64,000 nucleotides of DNA from Diadema setosum (GCF_964275005.1 NC_092696.1:26682572-26746571), one strand, 5' to 3'; counted from the stretch's first letter, positions 22,429-35,291 are shown. The notes: generated by a model not told the origin, from the sequence alone. Made by a program: numbers and translations.

Positions 22429-23513
22429 GGCCCGAATTCACGAAGGTGGTACAAACGAAACCATGGTCTAAACCATGGACAAAAACCATGGAGCGCCAAG
22501 TGTCAAACGGAATATTTCGTTACGAAATTGGTCATTTCGTCGACAAAATGACTGTTTCGTTAACGAAATGTTAACTAAATGTTCATTTAGTTACAAAATG
22601 ATGTCATTTCTTTACAAATAATCATTTCATCGACGAAATGACTGATTTCGTAGCGAAATATCCCATGCGACACTTGGCATTCAATGGTTTTTGTCCATGG
22701 TTTAACCCTAAAGGGGCCGGGCTTTTTTGGCTATGCTCAGACCGGGGGGGGGGGGGGGGGCGGATTCCGCCCCCCCCCTGAGATCTCGGCCATCGGTGGT
22801 GCGATCGCGATGAAATTTTGCATGCGTGAGACCCGCGTCATAATCTACAAGATTGTGTTATAAGATTTTTTGAAACAATCAATTTCTAATTTTAATTAAT
22901 TAATTATGCAAATTAAGCTCAAGGTGATATTTTAGCTTAATTAAAAGCATTGAGAGTCTAATTTTTGATCTGTAAATCTGTTTTAGCATATTCAACAATT
23001 GTACATCACAAAAACTTCCAAAACTCATTTCAATTCTTATGTATTTTATTGTTTTCAGAATTTCTTATGTATTTCTTTGTTTTTCAACTTTTGTTTTTTC
23101 TTTGTTTTTTCATTGGAAATTGTCACTGACCACTTTTCTACCATAATTAGCACAAAATTAATCAATGAAAGTGATTAAATGTAAAAATAATCAGGTTTTT
23201 ATGCCTTTCATGACAGAGCACTGTTTTCCATAGGAAATGTACACAAAATCACAAAATTGTGCCCGTTTTGGAGCGACATTCCGTTACAAAAATGGGCGTG
23301 GCTTCGCAAAAGTATGCGCGGACGTTGCAAATTTGGTCTCAAAAGTTGCGCGAGACTTGAAACGAAGAAAGTCAAGAAGCCTCGCGATGAGGCCTTCTCG
23401 CGTTACAGAATTATAGCGCGAAACGTCGAGGGGGGGGGCGGATTCCGCCCCCCCCCCGGCCCTTTTAGGGTTAAACCATGGTTTCATTTGTACCACCTTC
23501 GTGAATTCGGGCC
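22429..23513. mobile_element. Foldback MITE, family A copy 3, split by a family B insertion
   Basis: Left arm 22429-22701 and right arm 23475-23513 carry the same ends as the copy at 293. The gap is a complete B element. It ends 99 bp past the EMC10 stop codon, so it is in or next to that gene's 3' UTR. Confidence 0.85.
22706..23470. mobile_element. piggyBac-like TTAA MITE, family B copy 2 (nested)
   Basis: TTAA at 22702-22705 and 23471-23474. Ends CCCTAAAGGGGCCGGGC and GGCCCTTTTAGGG (one mismatch). Both inner hairpins share the core CGGATTCCG between a G run and a C run. Interior collinear with 6969-7751. Confidence 0.85.
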
Positions 23514-23612
23514 AAAGAGGCTCATTGCATCCAAAGTAGTTTGGTTTCGTTTAACCCTTTCACTCTCCCTCCAGGAATATTGCTCACTGGTTCGGCATCC
23601 GATGACCTTGCC

Positions 23613-26600
23613 TCAGCCTCGCGGCTGCTCTCCTCCGCTGGACAGGAGGACGAAGAGAACCACGGGCACGATGTACATCCACTGTGGGAGAAGTGAAAAG
23701 CGAGGGCGCTCTTGAATAGTGAAGAATCCTGTCCATCAAGGACAGTACCCAAACGGGACACATACTCACAATCTCAGAATTATGAAAGGGGACTGCTACA
23801 CTGTAGGTTCAGAGAGACATGTTTATCTGATTTGGTTTTAAAAACACATCCTAATGAAATATCCAAGCATGGCTATGATCCCTGTCAAGGGAAGCCATGA
23901 AACCATTTACAGCATTTACAGAATCCATACAGTACTTTTGTCTGTTTGTTCATTTTCATGATATGCGAACATTCAATGATCATCGTTTCTACACTATACA
24001 GTTATTAAAGGACAAGTCCACCTTCATTTACGTACGGATTGAGTGAATGCAGCAATATTTGTAGAACACATCAGTGAAAGTTTGGGGAAAATCTGACAAT
24101 CCGTTCAAAAGTTATGAATTTTTAAAGTATCTGCACAGTCACTGCTAGATGAGAAGACTACTAGTGTGTATGATGTCATATGCATACAACGATATAAGGA
24201 CAATATAAAGAGAATTTCATAATGTTCTTCTCTTTTTTTTTTGGAAAAAGGTGCACATTTCCTTGACTCGTCGCTGACGTATGTTAAGGGTAATATTATT
24301 CCCCTTGCCTTCTGAAAGAGGGAAGTCAAGTGTTCTTTTATTATGCAAGAAAAATGAAAATATTTTGAATTTTCCTCATACTTTCTTCATATTGGTGTAC
24401 ACGTGTGACATCACAAGCCGTAGTAGTCTCCTCGTCCAGCAGTGACTAAGCAGAAACTTCAAAAATTATAAACTTTTAAATGGATTGTCCGATTTTCCTC
24501 AAACTTTCACTGATGTGTTTTACTAATATTGCAGCATTCACTCGATCCACATGTTTATGAAGGTGAACTTGTCTCTTTAAAGTCCACTGTATCACTGACA
24601 GAACAACATCATCCACACATGATTACGTACAGCAGGTACAGACTAGCAGTACTGTCATACATGCATGCACAGTATGGCCTGAATTCACGAAGGTGGTACA
24701 AATGAAACCATGGTCTAAACTATGGACAAAAACCATGGAGCGCCAAGTGTCGCATGGAAAATTTCGTTACAAAATCAGTCATTTCGTCGGTGAAATGATT
24801 ATTTTGTAACGAAATGACAACATTTTGTAACTAAATGAACATTTCGTCCACGAAATGATAATTTCATTGTCGAAACGGTCATTTTGTCGACAAAAATGAC
24901 CAATCTTGTAACGAAATATTCCGTGCAACACTTGGCGCTCCATGGTTTTTGTCCATGGTTTAAACCATGGTTTAATTTGTACCACCTTCGTGAATTCGGG
25001 CCAATATGTGTCTGGTTGCATGCAGGGGTCAGCAGTACCATGGTATGTCATTCTATGTACAGTAAATGTGCTATGTGTACCTTCCACGTACAAACACCCT
25101 GAAATGGGCGGTAAAACACAAATGGTGTGTTTAATGGCACATCAAATTTGCACCCCAAAGTGGCATTACATCTGTAAAACATAAATGGTGTCACCAGGGG
25201 TGTCACATACCCAAAACAGTATAGGGTATCAAGCATAAAACTTGAACACAGTTTTTAATAAACTGTTTTTTACACTATAAGGGGAAAATGGCATCAAAAT
25301 AACACTTTCTTGAAATACAAAAAGGAATTTTATTAAACTGATGTCAGATTTACTTGCATTTAATCCACCACACTTTAAAGCCTTATAATCGTGGCGAGTG
25401 GTTTGTGCGGCACGGAGACGAACGCAACACGCTGCCTCCCCCCATTCTGTATGAAATGTTGTGACACCGAATGAGAATAGCGCTGGCTCAATGGGTCAGC
25501 GAACACACGCTGGACTCTAAATCACCTGACCAAAAATGGTTGTCCGAGCCACGAGAGCTTCCGATCAGTGCCAAATGGACGCACACTCACAGTGCGCATA
25601 CACATGAAGAGAGGCCAAAGAGCCATGCGTCTTCTGACCTCTCTCCTCCAATCACCGCAGATCGCGGTCACAATGTTTGTGTATGATGCGTACACACACA
25701 CACACACACACACACGTGTCTCAGTAGCAGCATTGTCACACACGTTTATGGATATATAGCACCAAGTCTGGCATTGCGCAATTGCATGCACAAACTTTGG
25801 TCGTTCGGGAGTTTACAAAATAACGTACCATTAGGGGTGACGATTGTCCAACTTTAACTGCATGTGTAGAAGACTAGTAGTGAATGTCCAAAACATATTT
25901 TGTGTAATACTGTAATAGGACTCCTATGATAAACTGGCAAAAGCAAGAGAGAGAGTGAAAAAAAAAACCACCCCCTTTTTGAGGAGAAAACATCTACCAC
26001 GTCATGCATTCCAAAACAGAGCTTTTAATGTTTCAAGATTTTTTCAATGTTTTTTTCCCTGGGGAGGGGGAGGAATGTAGGTACGCATCAAGTTCTATGG
26101 AGGGTGACCACTGAACATAGTATGGTTTGGCGATTTGAGGCATAATAATTTCAGGGAATACTTACGTATTTTCCAAAAAAGGAGCGGTTATCTTGACCTT
26201 TGCCCTTCTCCTTCTGAAGTCGTTCCTCCTCCATCTTCTGAATGTACACCTGTGTCTCTGGCCTGCAATCAAACACAGCAAGAGATACCATGGAACGTTC
26301 TGCCAAGCTCTGAGATATCCAATCCAATAGTGTAAAAGTGGAAATTTTTGCGGTGTGGAAATTTTCGAGCATTTCGCGCACCCAGACGCTAACGCGAAAA
26401 TAAAAACACACAAATATTTTTGCATGCCATATGCTCCAGTAGTTTATGTCATGATTCCGTGGAATTAAAAATACACGAATTCCATCTTGCCCAGCCTAGC
26501 GCAAAAAATTACCAGTACTCACGCAAAAATATCCACTTTTACAGTATACTGGATACATGAAAGTGACAGATTGTCCACTGGGCAAAACTCAACTCTTTAC

Positions 26601-27731
26601 ACAGTATTTTACTTCACACATGATTTATAATATTCAGTTTGTTGTTTTGCATTATAGTTTTTAGAAAGCAAAGCCAGCTTACAAAAATGTTAAAAACCTG
26701 AATGACTTTCCAAAGCAGAAATACTATAAATGCGGACAATTTCAAGCAATTGTTCATTTTTTCTTTAATTTGTAACACTCTATTTCCTTTACTCTGTCTC
26801 AAGCTCTCTCACATCTACACACCCAAATACCAAATTACTCACATACCTGTACACCAAAATCACACGTACATACACACACTCACACACACACACACACACA
26901 CTCGCATACCCTGAACAAAAACACAAACACTCATCATTACAAACACCAAATAGCACACACAAACACTACACTAGGTCAATTTGCACTCAGCCTTTAATAA
27001 AAAAAACTCACGCAGGGCCCGCCACAGTGACTGACAATGAGACGGTGGTGTTGAAGTAGTCCAACGACGCCGACTCTATCGCCGACTCATGGTCACATGA
27101 TCCCTTCAGGGGGACAATGGACACGCCGAGAACATTCCCTGATTGGTCAACGTTGACGGTGATTTCTTCTGAGAGGCGGGACTCTAGTATTGCACACTGT
27201 TCAGAAATGTAGAGGATACAATAGCAGAATAAACAATTTTTCATGATCTACTAAAATAAAAAAGACATATATATATTATACACGTATGTATATTTTTTTC
27301 TCTTTTTTATTGTCGGGGAGGTACATATGTATAAGACCCAGAATCAGTGGCAATATAACAGTCTACTAGTGTACCTGCAACAGGGAGTTACTGTAGACTT
27401 TGCATATTTTGCATTGTAATGATTGACAAGCAAAAAAAAAAAAATTGCTACATGCCAACAATCAATGATGAAAGTATGTTGACTCATGCACAGTGCAAGT
27501 TACATTTCAGTTCATGCCTGTTTTGATAGTCAAAGACTAGACTATAATCATGAATTGTAAACCTTAAACTGCCTTTGTGAATCACAGCCAAAAAAAAAAG
27601 GAAACCTACAATGCCATATCATTTTCAAACTATTGAAACTGTAATTTGAAACTAATTCTGCAAAACTCATAAAGGGAAATTCTGTATATACTGCATATCT
27701 TTTTTTTTTTTTTGGGGGGGGGGTATTATTA

Positions 27732-27766
<35 letters not shown>

Positions 27767-27988
27767 TTTCTCAGTCCGACATATTTTTTGTAAATTTAAC
27801 AACATGCAAAAGTACAATGTCGTGTATTAACTACAATCCAAGAGTGAGCTATAGCTGTTTACATATGAGTGCAAGTATAGTACTGTACAAGCATTGTGCA
27901 TGAACATGCTGGCTCATGTGTCTACACCCTGTACATCAAGTTTGTGTATGTAGTAGTAGTAGTACAAATACCATGAATATCTGAGTTT

Positions 27989-28046
<58 letters not shown>

Positions 28047-28667
28047 CAATGAAGGATGGCAACAATTAGTTTCCTTCCCAAATAAATAATACCTGGTTTG
28101 TCTCTGTCCACTGCTGTACTCCAGAAGTAGGCAATCACAAAATTGTCAGGAAGTCCCGATTCATAAAAAAAAAAAATTAGACAGTTTGTTATGACACTAC
28201 ATACCCTGCACAGTATGACATGGACTCTACACTCACTGCTTTGGTGAAAGTTGAGACAAATTCTTTCGAACTACTTTCTGCATTCTCCTCCAGGAGGATA
28301 GGTACTCGAACCCTGTAGATACCGTCTCGTTGAGCCAAATCCTGAAAATAGTGAGAGAAAAAGTTTGAGAGCATCGACGGCAAATTTTTAGAAGATTATT
28401 GAAAGGTTGATGTTTATGTGTCAATTGAGGATTTTCATACATTCTACCTAATGTAGTCAGGGATTCCAACATGGAAAACAGCACTCTGAAGGCTGAAACA
28501 CATATTTTTGAGGTAAAACAGTATTTTGACATTTCCTGCAATAGGCATTATAATGAAGGGACTTTAAAATAACAGTATTTACCATGAAGCCTTATTTTTT
28601 TTAAGCAAAAATATGCAAACATACATGAATAAACAAATGCATACATTGTAAGTAAGTAAATAAATGA

Positions 28668-28714
<47 letters not shown>

Positions 28715-31700
28715 TAGAAATAAATAAATAATGATAATGGCATCTCTCTGCGTGAAGGTTCAATGAATATCCTCATTACAGATAAGCAGGAAAACTGTAA
28801 AGAGTTGCCAATATAATGGGTTGAAAAGATATCACAAGTGTCCATGCACTGTTTGAACTGAGTTAAGTTGTAATTTCAGCTTGCTATTTATTATGATGGC
28901 GTTTCCTACTCCACCAACATAGTGTAACCTGCTATTGAAATAAGACTCAAAAATCTTTCGAAGTGCAAGACATGTTACGACCCTCACCTTAAGTTTTCTC
29001 TTCTCGCCGGCTGTCAGTGGTGCATGCTGGGTAAATGTGCCGAAGCCTTGTTTATTAGACCGGAAGCTGAGAACTCCTCGACTGCTGAACTCTGGTGTTG
29101 CCCCTGTTGAAATGAAAAAAAAAAAAAAAAAAAAATGACCATCACAGAGTTCAAGTTCAAGTCATGTATTGTCATGCACTCAGGCATAAAAATCATTGTA
29201 ACAGTCTCCAAATATCATTGATAACATAGAAATAAGGGAATAGAACAATATACAACTGAATGACAAATACACATTTAAAAAAATCACGATTTTGACACCG
29301 ACACTATCATAAGTGCACTAATGCCTGTCAGTTCAAGATATTTTTGCATGTTAATATACTTGCGGTCCAATAGTGATTTACAAAATTTGAAAAAATTAAA
29401 CCCTCATATAGCTTTCATAAACAGTATTCACTAGCATTTCAATGGCTCACTGAATCTGATTGGCCTTCACAAAAAATTTCTCTGATTTGATGGATAAAAT
29501 TGAAATATTTTGTGTAACAATCCCAAAATATCTCAAACAACATTATCATAATATGTGAGCGTGTGGCTCAAAACCCACAAAAAGTAGGCCAAAATGAATT
29601 TTTAAGTTCTTACATATATATACAAAGTGTAATTTAAAAGGTGCCTGTTAAAAAAATAATAATAAATAAAAAAAAAAAATACAGTCCACAAAACCTGCTA
29701 ACAATACATCTCAATTTCGGTTTTGTTTCCAGCTGTCAAATCTTTACTGTAGGTAGCTGAGATTACTCTCCCAGGTATTAAAAAGATGTAAACTTTAAAA
29801 GGTTAGTCAGTCTTTCAGACTACGGTTTGCGTATTACAGAGAATCATACTCTGCGACTTTTTGTGGGCTTTGAGCTGGGTGGTCACATTTTTAGTCCCGA
29901 GTGTGTCTTACCTTGATCAAAGGAATGCTCAATGGCAAGAAAATGTGTCGACATGGCATCTTGCTCCTGATGTAAGGGAAGTTTACTCTCCCCAACCTTC
30001 AGGAAAATGAAACAAGAACAAGTGGAAATAAGTTTAAGCAATGTGAGAGTCATATTGGATTGTATTACGCGTCTTCAATTTATGAGAGTTTCTCATTGCT
30101 GTACAAAAGGTGCAAAACTTTGCACTCTTTACTTTTTCTTCATCTGTTTTTTTTTTTTCTTTCCTTAAAACAAATTTCAGTGAAATAACGTATCTCTAAT
30201 GTTAAGAACATACACATATTTTGTATGATTCTGTAGCACCTGAAATACTTTTGCACAGAATTTGGCACTGAAAAAAAAAAAAAAGAGAAAATATCTAAGT
30301 TGTCTGGATGACTGCATTATATTGCATGTTTTTACTCAAATCTTTATTTTTTGTATAGCTAAATTTTCCATTATATATACACATTTTATCAATAGGCCTA
30401 GGGTCAGGATCAATTTAGCCTCGACTTTCAGCGAAAAAAAAATCAGTGAAATAACAAATCTCTAATGTTAAGACATTCTGTAGCACCTGATATACTTTTG
30501 AACAGAATTTGGCACATTAAAAAAAGAGAAAATATCTAATTTGTCTGGATGACTGCATTATAATGAATGTTTTACTCAAATCTTTATTTTGTAAAGTTAA
30601 ATCTAAATGTAAATTCCAGATATACACATGTAATTAATATGTCTAGGGTCAGGATCAGTTGGGCCTTGACTCTTTAATTTTTAGAGGAAGCATCTATGCC
30701 ATTCAGGGTTGCATAAAGGCCAATATTGATTTGAACCTCAAAATAATGCTTCGGGACTCTTGACCGATTTCTTTGCCTGGCAACAGCAGGATGCGATATG
30801 CAGAAGGCTCTACACTATCAAACCACCTAGCTACAGTACTATGTAGATTTACCTTGTAGCTAAACTGAAGACAAACTTCAAGTTGTATGTAGGCATAAAT
30901 ACAGAAAGGCTGGGAAAGTTATGTTCTAGTCTTCAGACAAGAACATTTCTGATCACTTCACCCGGGTCGTGAGCCAGTAGGATTATCACTTGTAATCATA
31001 CACACCCAAGTGGGTAATATTTTGACCAGCAACTCTTATCTGCCTCTCATCATACCAAGGGCAACATCACTTGCACAACCACGTACAGTCTGTAAGTCAT
31101 GCATCTCATCACTTGCAGAGTTTGTAGGATCCAGTACCGTATGTTGGGGAAAGCAACACCACACTCAAAAAGATGCTATGGGGACAGATCAACTGTCAAC
31201 ACAGCCAAGCTTGATACTCCACTTTGCCACCATTTCAACTTCCCTAACCACTCTATCGCAGACATGATTGTACAAGACATTGAATCTTGGGCACTCGTCC
31301 AGACACAATCCGAACCAGCAGAGGTTGAGAAGCTCTGAATGAAATGACTTCACACAATCCAACCCCATTCTGTATCCTTTTGTTGTTCCTGTTTAATATC
31401 TTGTTTGATGCTGCCACTCTATTCATCAAATTATCCTTCAAAAGTTGCCCCCTATGATCCTTGGGATCATCAACGGCCCACCTCTGCCTTTTGTCTGTTC
31501 ACTGCTTATTGTTGTTAGACCCCCCCCCCCCCCCATCTGTTTTGGCTCCCTGCCTGTGACTGCCAACCAATCCCTTTTGTTTTCATTTTCTGCGTCCCAA
31601 TTTTATAGCCCTCCTCAAACTGTGCTGTCGTGTGTAGTCTATAGTATGTGACGTGACCGACTGCTTTCCCTACGTACATGTATGTTTGTCATTTTGCCTC

Positions 31701-33195
31701 TGCCAAAATTCTGCAAGGATTGAAATCTCAGGCCCCTTTTGACTCTATCCTCTTGCAGTTTGGCACCTCTTACAGCTTGGTATGCCCGATGGGGCCGTGT
31801 ATGGTTACCTTCACTGGTTTCAGCAACCTCTTTTTAGTCATACGATTATCAGTGATTATTGTAAAAACTCTAGTATAATCATCATCATAAAGCAGTCAGT
31901 CATATTCATAAAGAAATAGGGCCTACAGTCCTATATAACCTATACAGACATTTTTCATGGTTTAATACTTTTGTTTCACACTCTCACTGAGTGAGTATAG
32001 TAAGGGTATTCAGATCTCGCGCAGGGACTTACAAACTTGTAATGGTCGCGCATAGCAAAACTGCGTTTAGCAAGCAATATTACGTGTAGGACTAAGCGCA
32101 AAATTTGCCGATACGCCCATGGAATAAAAATACCCGACAACCGCTAAACATGAGAAGAAAGCATGCAGGTAAGAAATTTTGATTTCGAACAAATTTTCCA
32201 CTAAAATTCCAATTTTTTTGAACAAATTTTTCACTAAATTTCCAATTCTTTACCTTGTAATTTACCTACCATAGCTTAAAATCTGTTTTAAGGATGTTGT
32301 AGCCTAGACGTGTCATCTCACTTGTCTCGTTCGTAGCCGATAGAATTCATAATTTGTTCGATCGATCGTTTATAATATTCTACGAAAGCCGAAGCACGTT
32401 ACAGCTGCAGAGGGGCAGACACTTTCACACATGAAACTACATAGGGCAGCTGCGCGACCTTTACATACCCCGAGAAATTGAACGCAAAAAATTAAGTCCG
32501 ACATACAAACGGCGACAGCGCACTACGGTACTCCGTCATCGTATCATCATCAGCTATCAGGAGATTCTGGGAGGTGATTTTTCTGCATTTTCGTGATATT
32601 TATTTAAAAATTCAGGTACGATTGTGGAATAATTTCTATAATAAGAGCATCACATATTTTCGTGCGCGATATCTAGACCCCTCAAACCATAGAATCACCA
32701 GATAGGAACGTTTTAACTGTTTGAGTGTTACAGTCAGTGTACAGTAGGCCTGGGCTACTCTAACGTTACTACTGTCCGGGTAGATATGACTTACTTACAT
32801 GACAAATCTAACTCGTCAAGGATTGACAGACACATGCAACAGGACAGCATACTGGGTAGTTAATATACTGACTGACTGCATGACTGCATAATAACCGGTA
32901 ATATCATCATGGGATCGTGTAAAAAGGGCACCGGGCGCCGGGCGATCATCACTACCGGCCAGGCAAGCACAGGCGACGGGAGCCGTCAGGCGTTGGAGCC
33001 GCGCTCCTACAGCTACAGGCCGGCTCTTGATGGAATCACTCGACAGAAATCTAAGCGAATTAGAACGATTTTGCCCACACTGATTTCACCCAAAGGTTTG
33101 CTTACCTTTCGAGAGCAGCTAGCCATTGAGATGAATGTGAGACCGACAAGGCAGAGTCGGTAGATTATCACCGCCATGCCTTTAATTGATGCCAT
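23613..33195 (-). CDS. EMC10: ER membrane protein complex subunit 10 (complete, 7 coding exons)
   Basis: Exons: 33106-33195, 29912-29996, 28988-29103, 28237-28341, 27012-27196, 26166-26262, 23613-23681. All have GT-AG borders and compatible phases, giving 747 nt, 248 aa. A signal peptide covers about residues 1-27 (VIIYRLCLVGLTFISMASC). The luminal part has EHSFDQG, RGVLSFRSNKQGFGTF, DGIYRVRVPI and ESRLSEEITVNVDQSGNVLG, all matching the family. Cys133 and Cys166 could pair; N181-T-T is a glycosylation sequon. A charged linker (ETQVYIQKMEEERLQKEKGK) and RSFFGKY precede the last exon, which holds the membrane anchor WMYIVPVVLFVLLSS and a seven-residue tail. The human Gly-rich tail is absent. 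EMC is the ER insertase for tail-anchored and multipass proteins; EMC10 sits on its luminal face. Introns carry MITEs close to splice sites. The start is the only ATG that leads straight into the signal peptide. Confidence 0.95.
24009..24576. mobile_element. TTAA-flanked foldback MITE, family C variant (EMC10 intron 6)
   Basis: Left AGGACAAGTCCACCTTCA; right TGAAGGTGAACTTGTCTCT; TTAA both sides. The interior shares the CATCAGTGAAAGTTTG and GATGAGAAGACTACTAG blocks with 6290-6847, but the outermost ends differ. Confidence 0.8.
24676..25002. mobile_element. Foldback MITE, family A copy 4 (EMC10 intron 6)
   Basis: Ends GGCCTGAATTCACGAAGG and CCTTCGTGAATTCGGGCC; full TTTCGT/ACGAAATGA interior. 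Confidence 0.85.
25690..25716. repeat. (CA)n microsatellite
   Basis: Uninterrupted CA run in EMC10 intron 6. A similar short run is at 26880-26902. Confidence 0.85.
26330..26544. mobile_element. TA-flanked family M MITE (EMC10 intron 5)
   Basis: GTGTAAAAGTGGAAATTTT faces AAAATATCCACTTTTACAG, with TA outside. It starts 67 bp upstream (in gene sense) of the exon 6 acceptor. Confidence 0.7.
27706..28044. repeat. Microsatellite cluster: (TG)n, then (AT)n
   Basis: T/G run and (TG)n at 27700-27763; poly-A then (AT)n at 27988-28043. In EMC10 intron 4. Confidence 0.9.
28672..28716. repeat. (GATA)n microsatellite
   Basis: About eleven GATA units in EMC10 intron 3. Confidence 0.9.
29554..29887. mobile_element. 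Family G-like short MITE (EMC10 intron 2)
   Basis: TGTGAGCGTGTGGCTCAAAA faces CTTTGAGCTGGGTGGTCACA. About 334 bp. Its right end is 24 bp from the exon 2 edge at 29912. Confidence 0.65.
30172..30672. repeat. Tandem duplication, unit about 260 bp (EMC10 intron 1)
   Basis: CAGTGAAATAACG/AATCTCTAATGTTAAG at 30177 and 30443; GTCTGGATGACTGCATTATA and CTAGGGTCAGGATCA recur in the same order. Diverged copies. Confidence 0.75.
31060..31340 (+). mobile_element. Penelope-like retroelement fragment, GIY-YIG-type C-terminal region
   Basis: One frame reads HLITCRVCRIQYRMLGKA, then RSTVNTAKLDTPLCHHFN and PNHSIADMIVQDIES. This order (LITC-xxC-xxQY, then DTP-x-x-HFN-xPNHS) is typical of the endonuclease end of Penelope-type elements and related RT elements. 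Short and decayed, in EMC10 intron 1. The family is assigned from memory of motifs, not a search. Confidence 0.55.
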
Positions 33196-33199
33196 TTCT

Positions 33200-33330
33200 A
33201 TCTGACTAACGTTAGTAGAATCAAGACACCGGTCCAATAGCGCTGCACAGCATAATTGCACGTGTAACGAAAGCGCGACAGAAAAATATACGTTTGCTAG
33301 CACAATGCCGAATGCGTGTACTTATATGCA
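33200..33330 (-). promoter_or_regulatory. Likely EMC10 promoter / 5' UTR
   Basis: Sequence immediately upstream of the EMC10 ATG is richer in CpG than the introns. No TATA box or defined factor site was identified; placement rests only on the gene start. Confidence 0.3.
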
Positions 33331-33699
33331 CGAAATATTTCCGTGATATATATTTGAATGAGCATGGTAAACTCCGATGTCACTGCACTGTACTGCGTCA
33401 TTTCAATTTAACGCCCTCAACGCCCCAGTACCGGTAATGGAAAGTTTCAGAAAGTAAATACATGTAGGTCTAGTTTCAATAAAAAGTACTTATTCGCACT
33501 AAATTCCTAAAAGATGTTATAGCAAATGTTCTCTACGTTTTCTGAAGAAGCTAGGTAATGCCATAGATTGTGCTCTCTCCTGTCTGAGAAAAGTTTGAAG
33601 TTTTGTGAAGTTAAAGTTTCCAAGCATACTATCATAGTAGGCCTAAATATGTGATACAAATTGTTGCAAAATTGCAATAACAAAAGAGAGAGAGGGGGA

Positions 33700-33965
33700 G
33701 GCAGTAAGGTGTTACAAAATTGTAATTATTTGATTTTGTAATGGTTCGTCTCACATTCCCACAATGGTATGGTGGTATGGTATGGTATGGTTGGTATGGT
33801 GCATACGTTATGATATGTTAATGATATGAGTTAGTTTCATTCGTATTCTGTGATATGTCTGTGGTGTACTTGTGATGTATTCAATGTTTATTTTGTTGTG
33901 ATATCCAATATACAAAGAATTTCCAGAGTGGACAATAAAGTAATCAATCAATCAATCAATCAATC
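33700..33965 (+). repeat. LINE-like 3' tail ending in (AATC)n
   Basis: A GGTATG-rich block, then GGACAATAAAGT followed by five AATC units at the 3' end. A non-coding 3' region ending in a short tandem tail is typical of CR1/L2-type LINEs. No RT sequence was found attached. Confidence 0.45.
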
Positions 33966-34971
33966 TTTCCTGAGTGTTTGATTAATCTTTTATGCATTCT
34001 CTAAATCCATAAAAGTTTCAAAAATATAATTATGCACCATATCTTTTGCTCTGGGTTATGATGTAACGATTTGACTGTTTATTATTAATTTAATACATCA
34101 TCACTTGCCTGATTACCCGTGGCAAGTGAAAATCAAAGTTGGGCATTTGTTTGGAAAAATTAGAAGAAAAAAAAATGCTTGCCTGAATTAATAGGGCAAG
34201 TAAAAAGCTATGAAGCTACCTTTTTTTCACCTTTCTCCCTTAAAACTCACAAAGTCAACCATCACAGAAGCCCAAAGATGATTGCTAGTGATTGATGCTA
34301 TGCATGACACTTCGATTGCATTAATTCAGCAACTCACATGACAACAAACACTCACATGAAGAAGCCCAAATGTAATGCAACACCAGGTGAAATTATTTAA
34401 AACAAAAATTTAGAAAAAAAAAGTTGTGTAATACTTCAACATTTTCACATAAAATCATTCACATTGTAATAATGGACTCCATAACCACACACCCCAAAAC
34501 ACACATACCCCCATACACACAAACACACAGACACAGACACACATATAAAAAGGCCCTTCATAGGGTGTATATATGTGTATATATATATATATAGAGAGAG
34601 AGAGAGATGAAAAAGACATGGTTGCTAAAAGAACTTTGCACTGTAATTATTATGACATATTCTGAAATGATCAGCAACAATGCATGCACACACATGAATC
34701 TCTTCAAGTATTACACATTGACTCAACATTATTGAATACATTATGCACTTTTACTCAACATACATTTTTTTTTTTATTTGCTTGCTCTTTTTTTTTACAT
34801 CAATAAATATACAAAGATGATTGTACACTCATCTCATTGAACACAATGATGTATTACAAAGACAGTCTGGAAAAATGAAAGGGAGACACACATTTGTAGT
34901 GTGCCAAAGCGCTTTTGGTTAGCTTGCAAAGCTTTCCTATTAGCTTTCAGTAATCCAACCAGATTTGATAT
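33966..34971. other. Gene-free AT-rich stretch
   Basis: Simple repeats (CACACA near 34500, (AT)n/(AG)n at 34577-34607); no exon supported. Confidence 0.4.
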
Positions 34972-35291
34972 TGACCGATTCTGTGACGCGCTATGTGTAT
35001 TTTTGGCATGGGCGCAGCCATAGTGGGTGTATCAGCCGACCCCCCCTCCGCACTCCCCCACCCCTCTCCCTACATTAGCACGCGCGCAGAATGAAAAACT
35101 GCTTTAGCCAATGGGCGTCTCGTACTGAGTGCGCGAATGCTTGCTTAGTGCGCGAACCTTTGTTACAAGTGCGTGTAAACATGTTGCCCCGGGGTGGGGG
35201 AGAGCAGGGGGGGTCGGCTGATACACCCACTATGGCTGCGCCCTGTGCCGTAAAATGTCTGCTGCCCTCAACGAACCCGAATCGGTCAATA
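34972..35291. mobile_element. Foldback MITE (family Q)
   Basis: ATTGACCGATTC faces GAATCGGTCAAT at the outside. Inside, GGGCGCAGCCATAGTGGGTG and ATCAGCCGACCCCCC (left) return inverted at 35207-35243. The centre is GTGCGCGAA-rich. Confidence 0.75.

Noticed and set aside
23257-23715. 152-codon plus-strand frame
   Set aside because: Runs through the end of element B2, the A3 arm and the antisense of EMC10 exon 7; no coherent protein.
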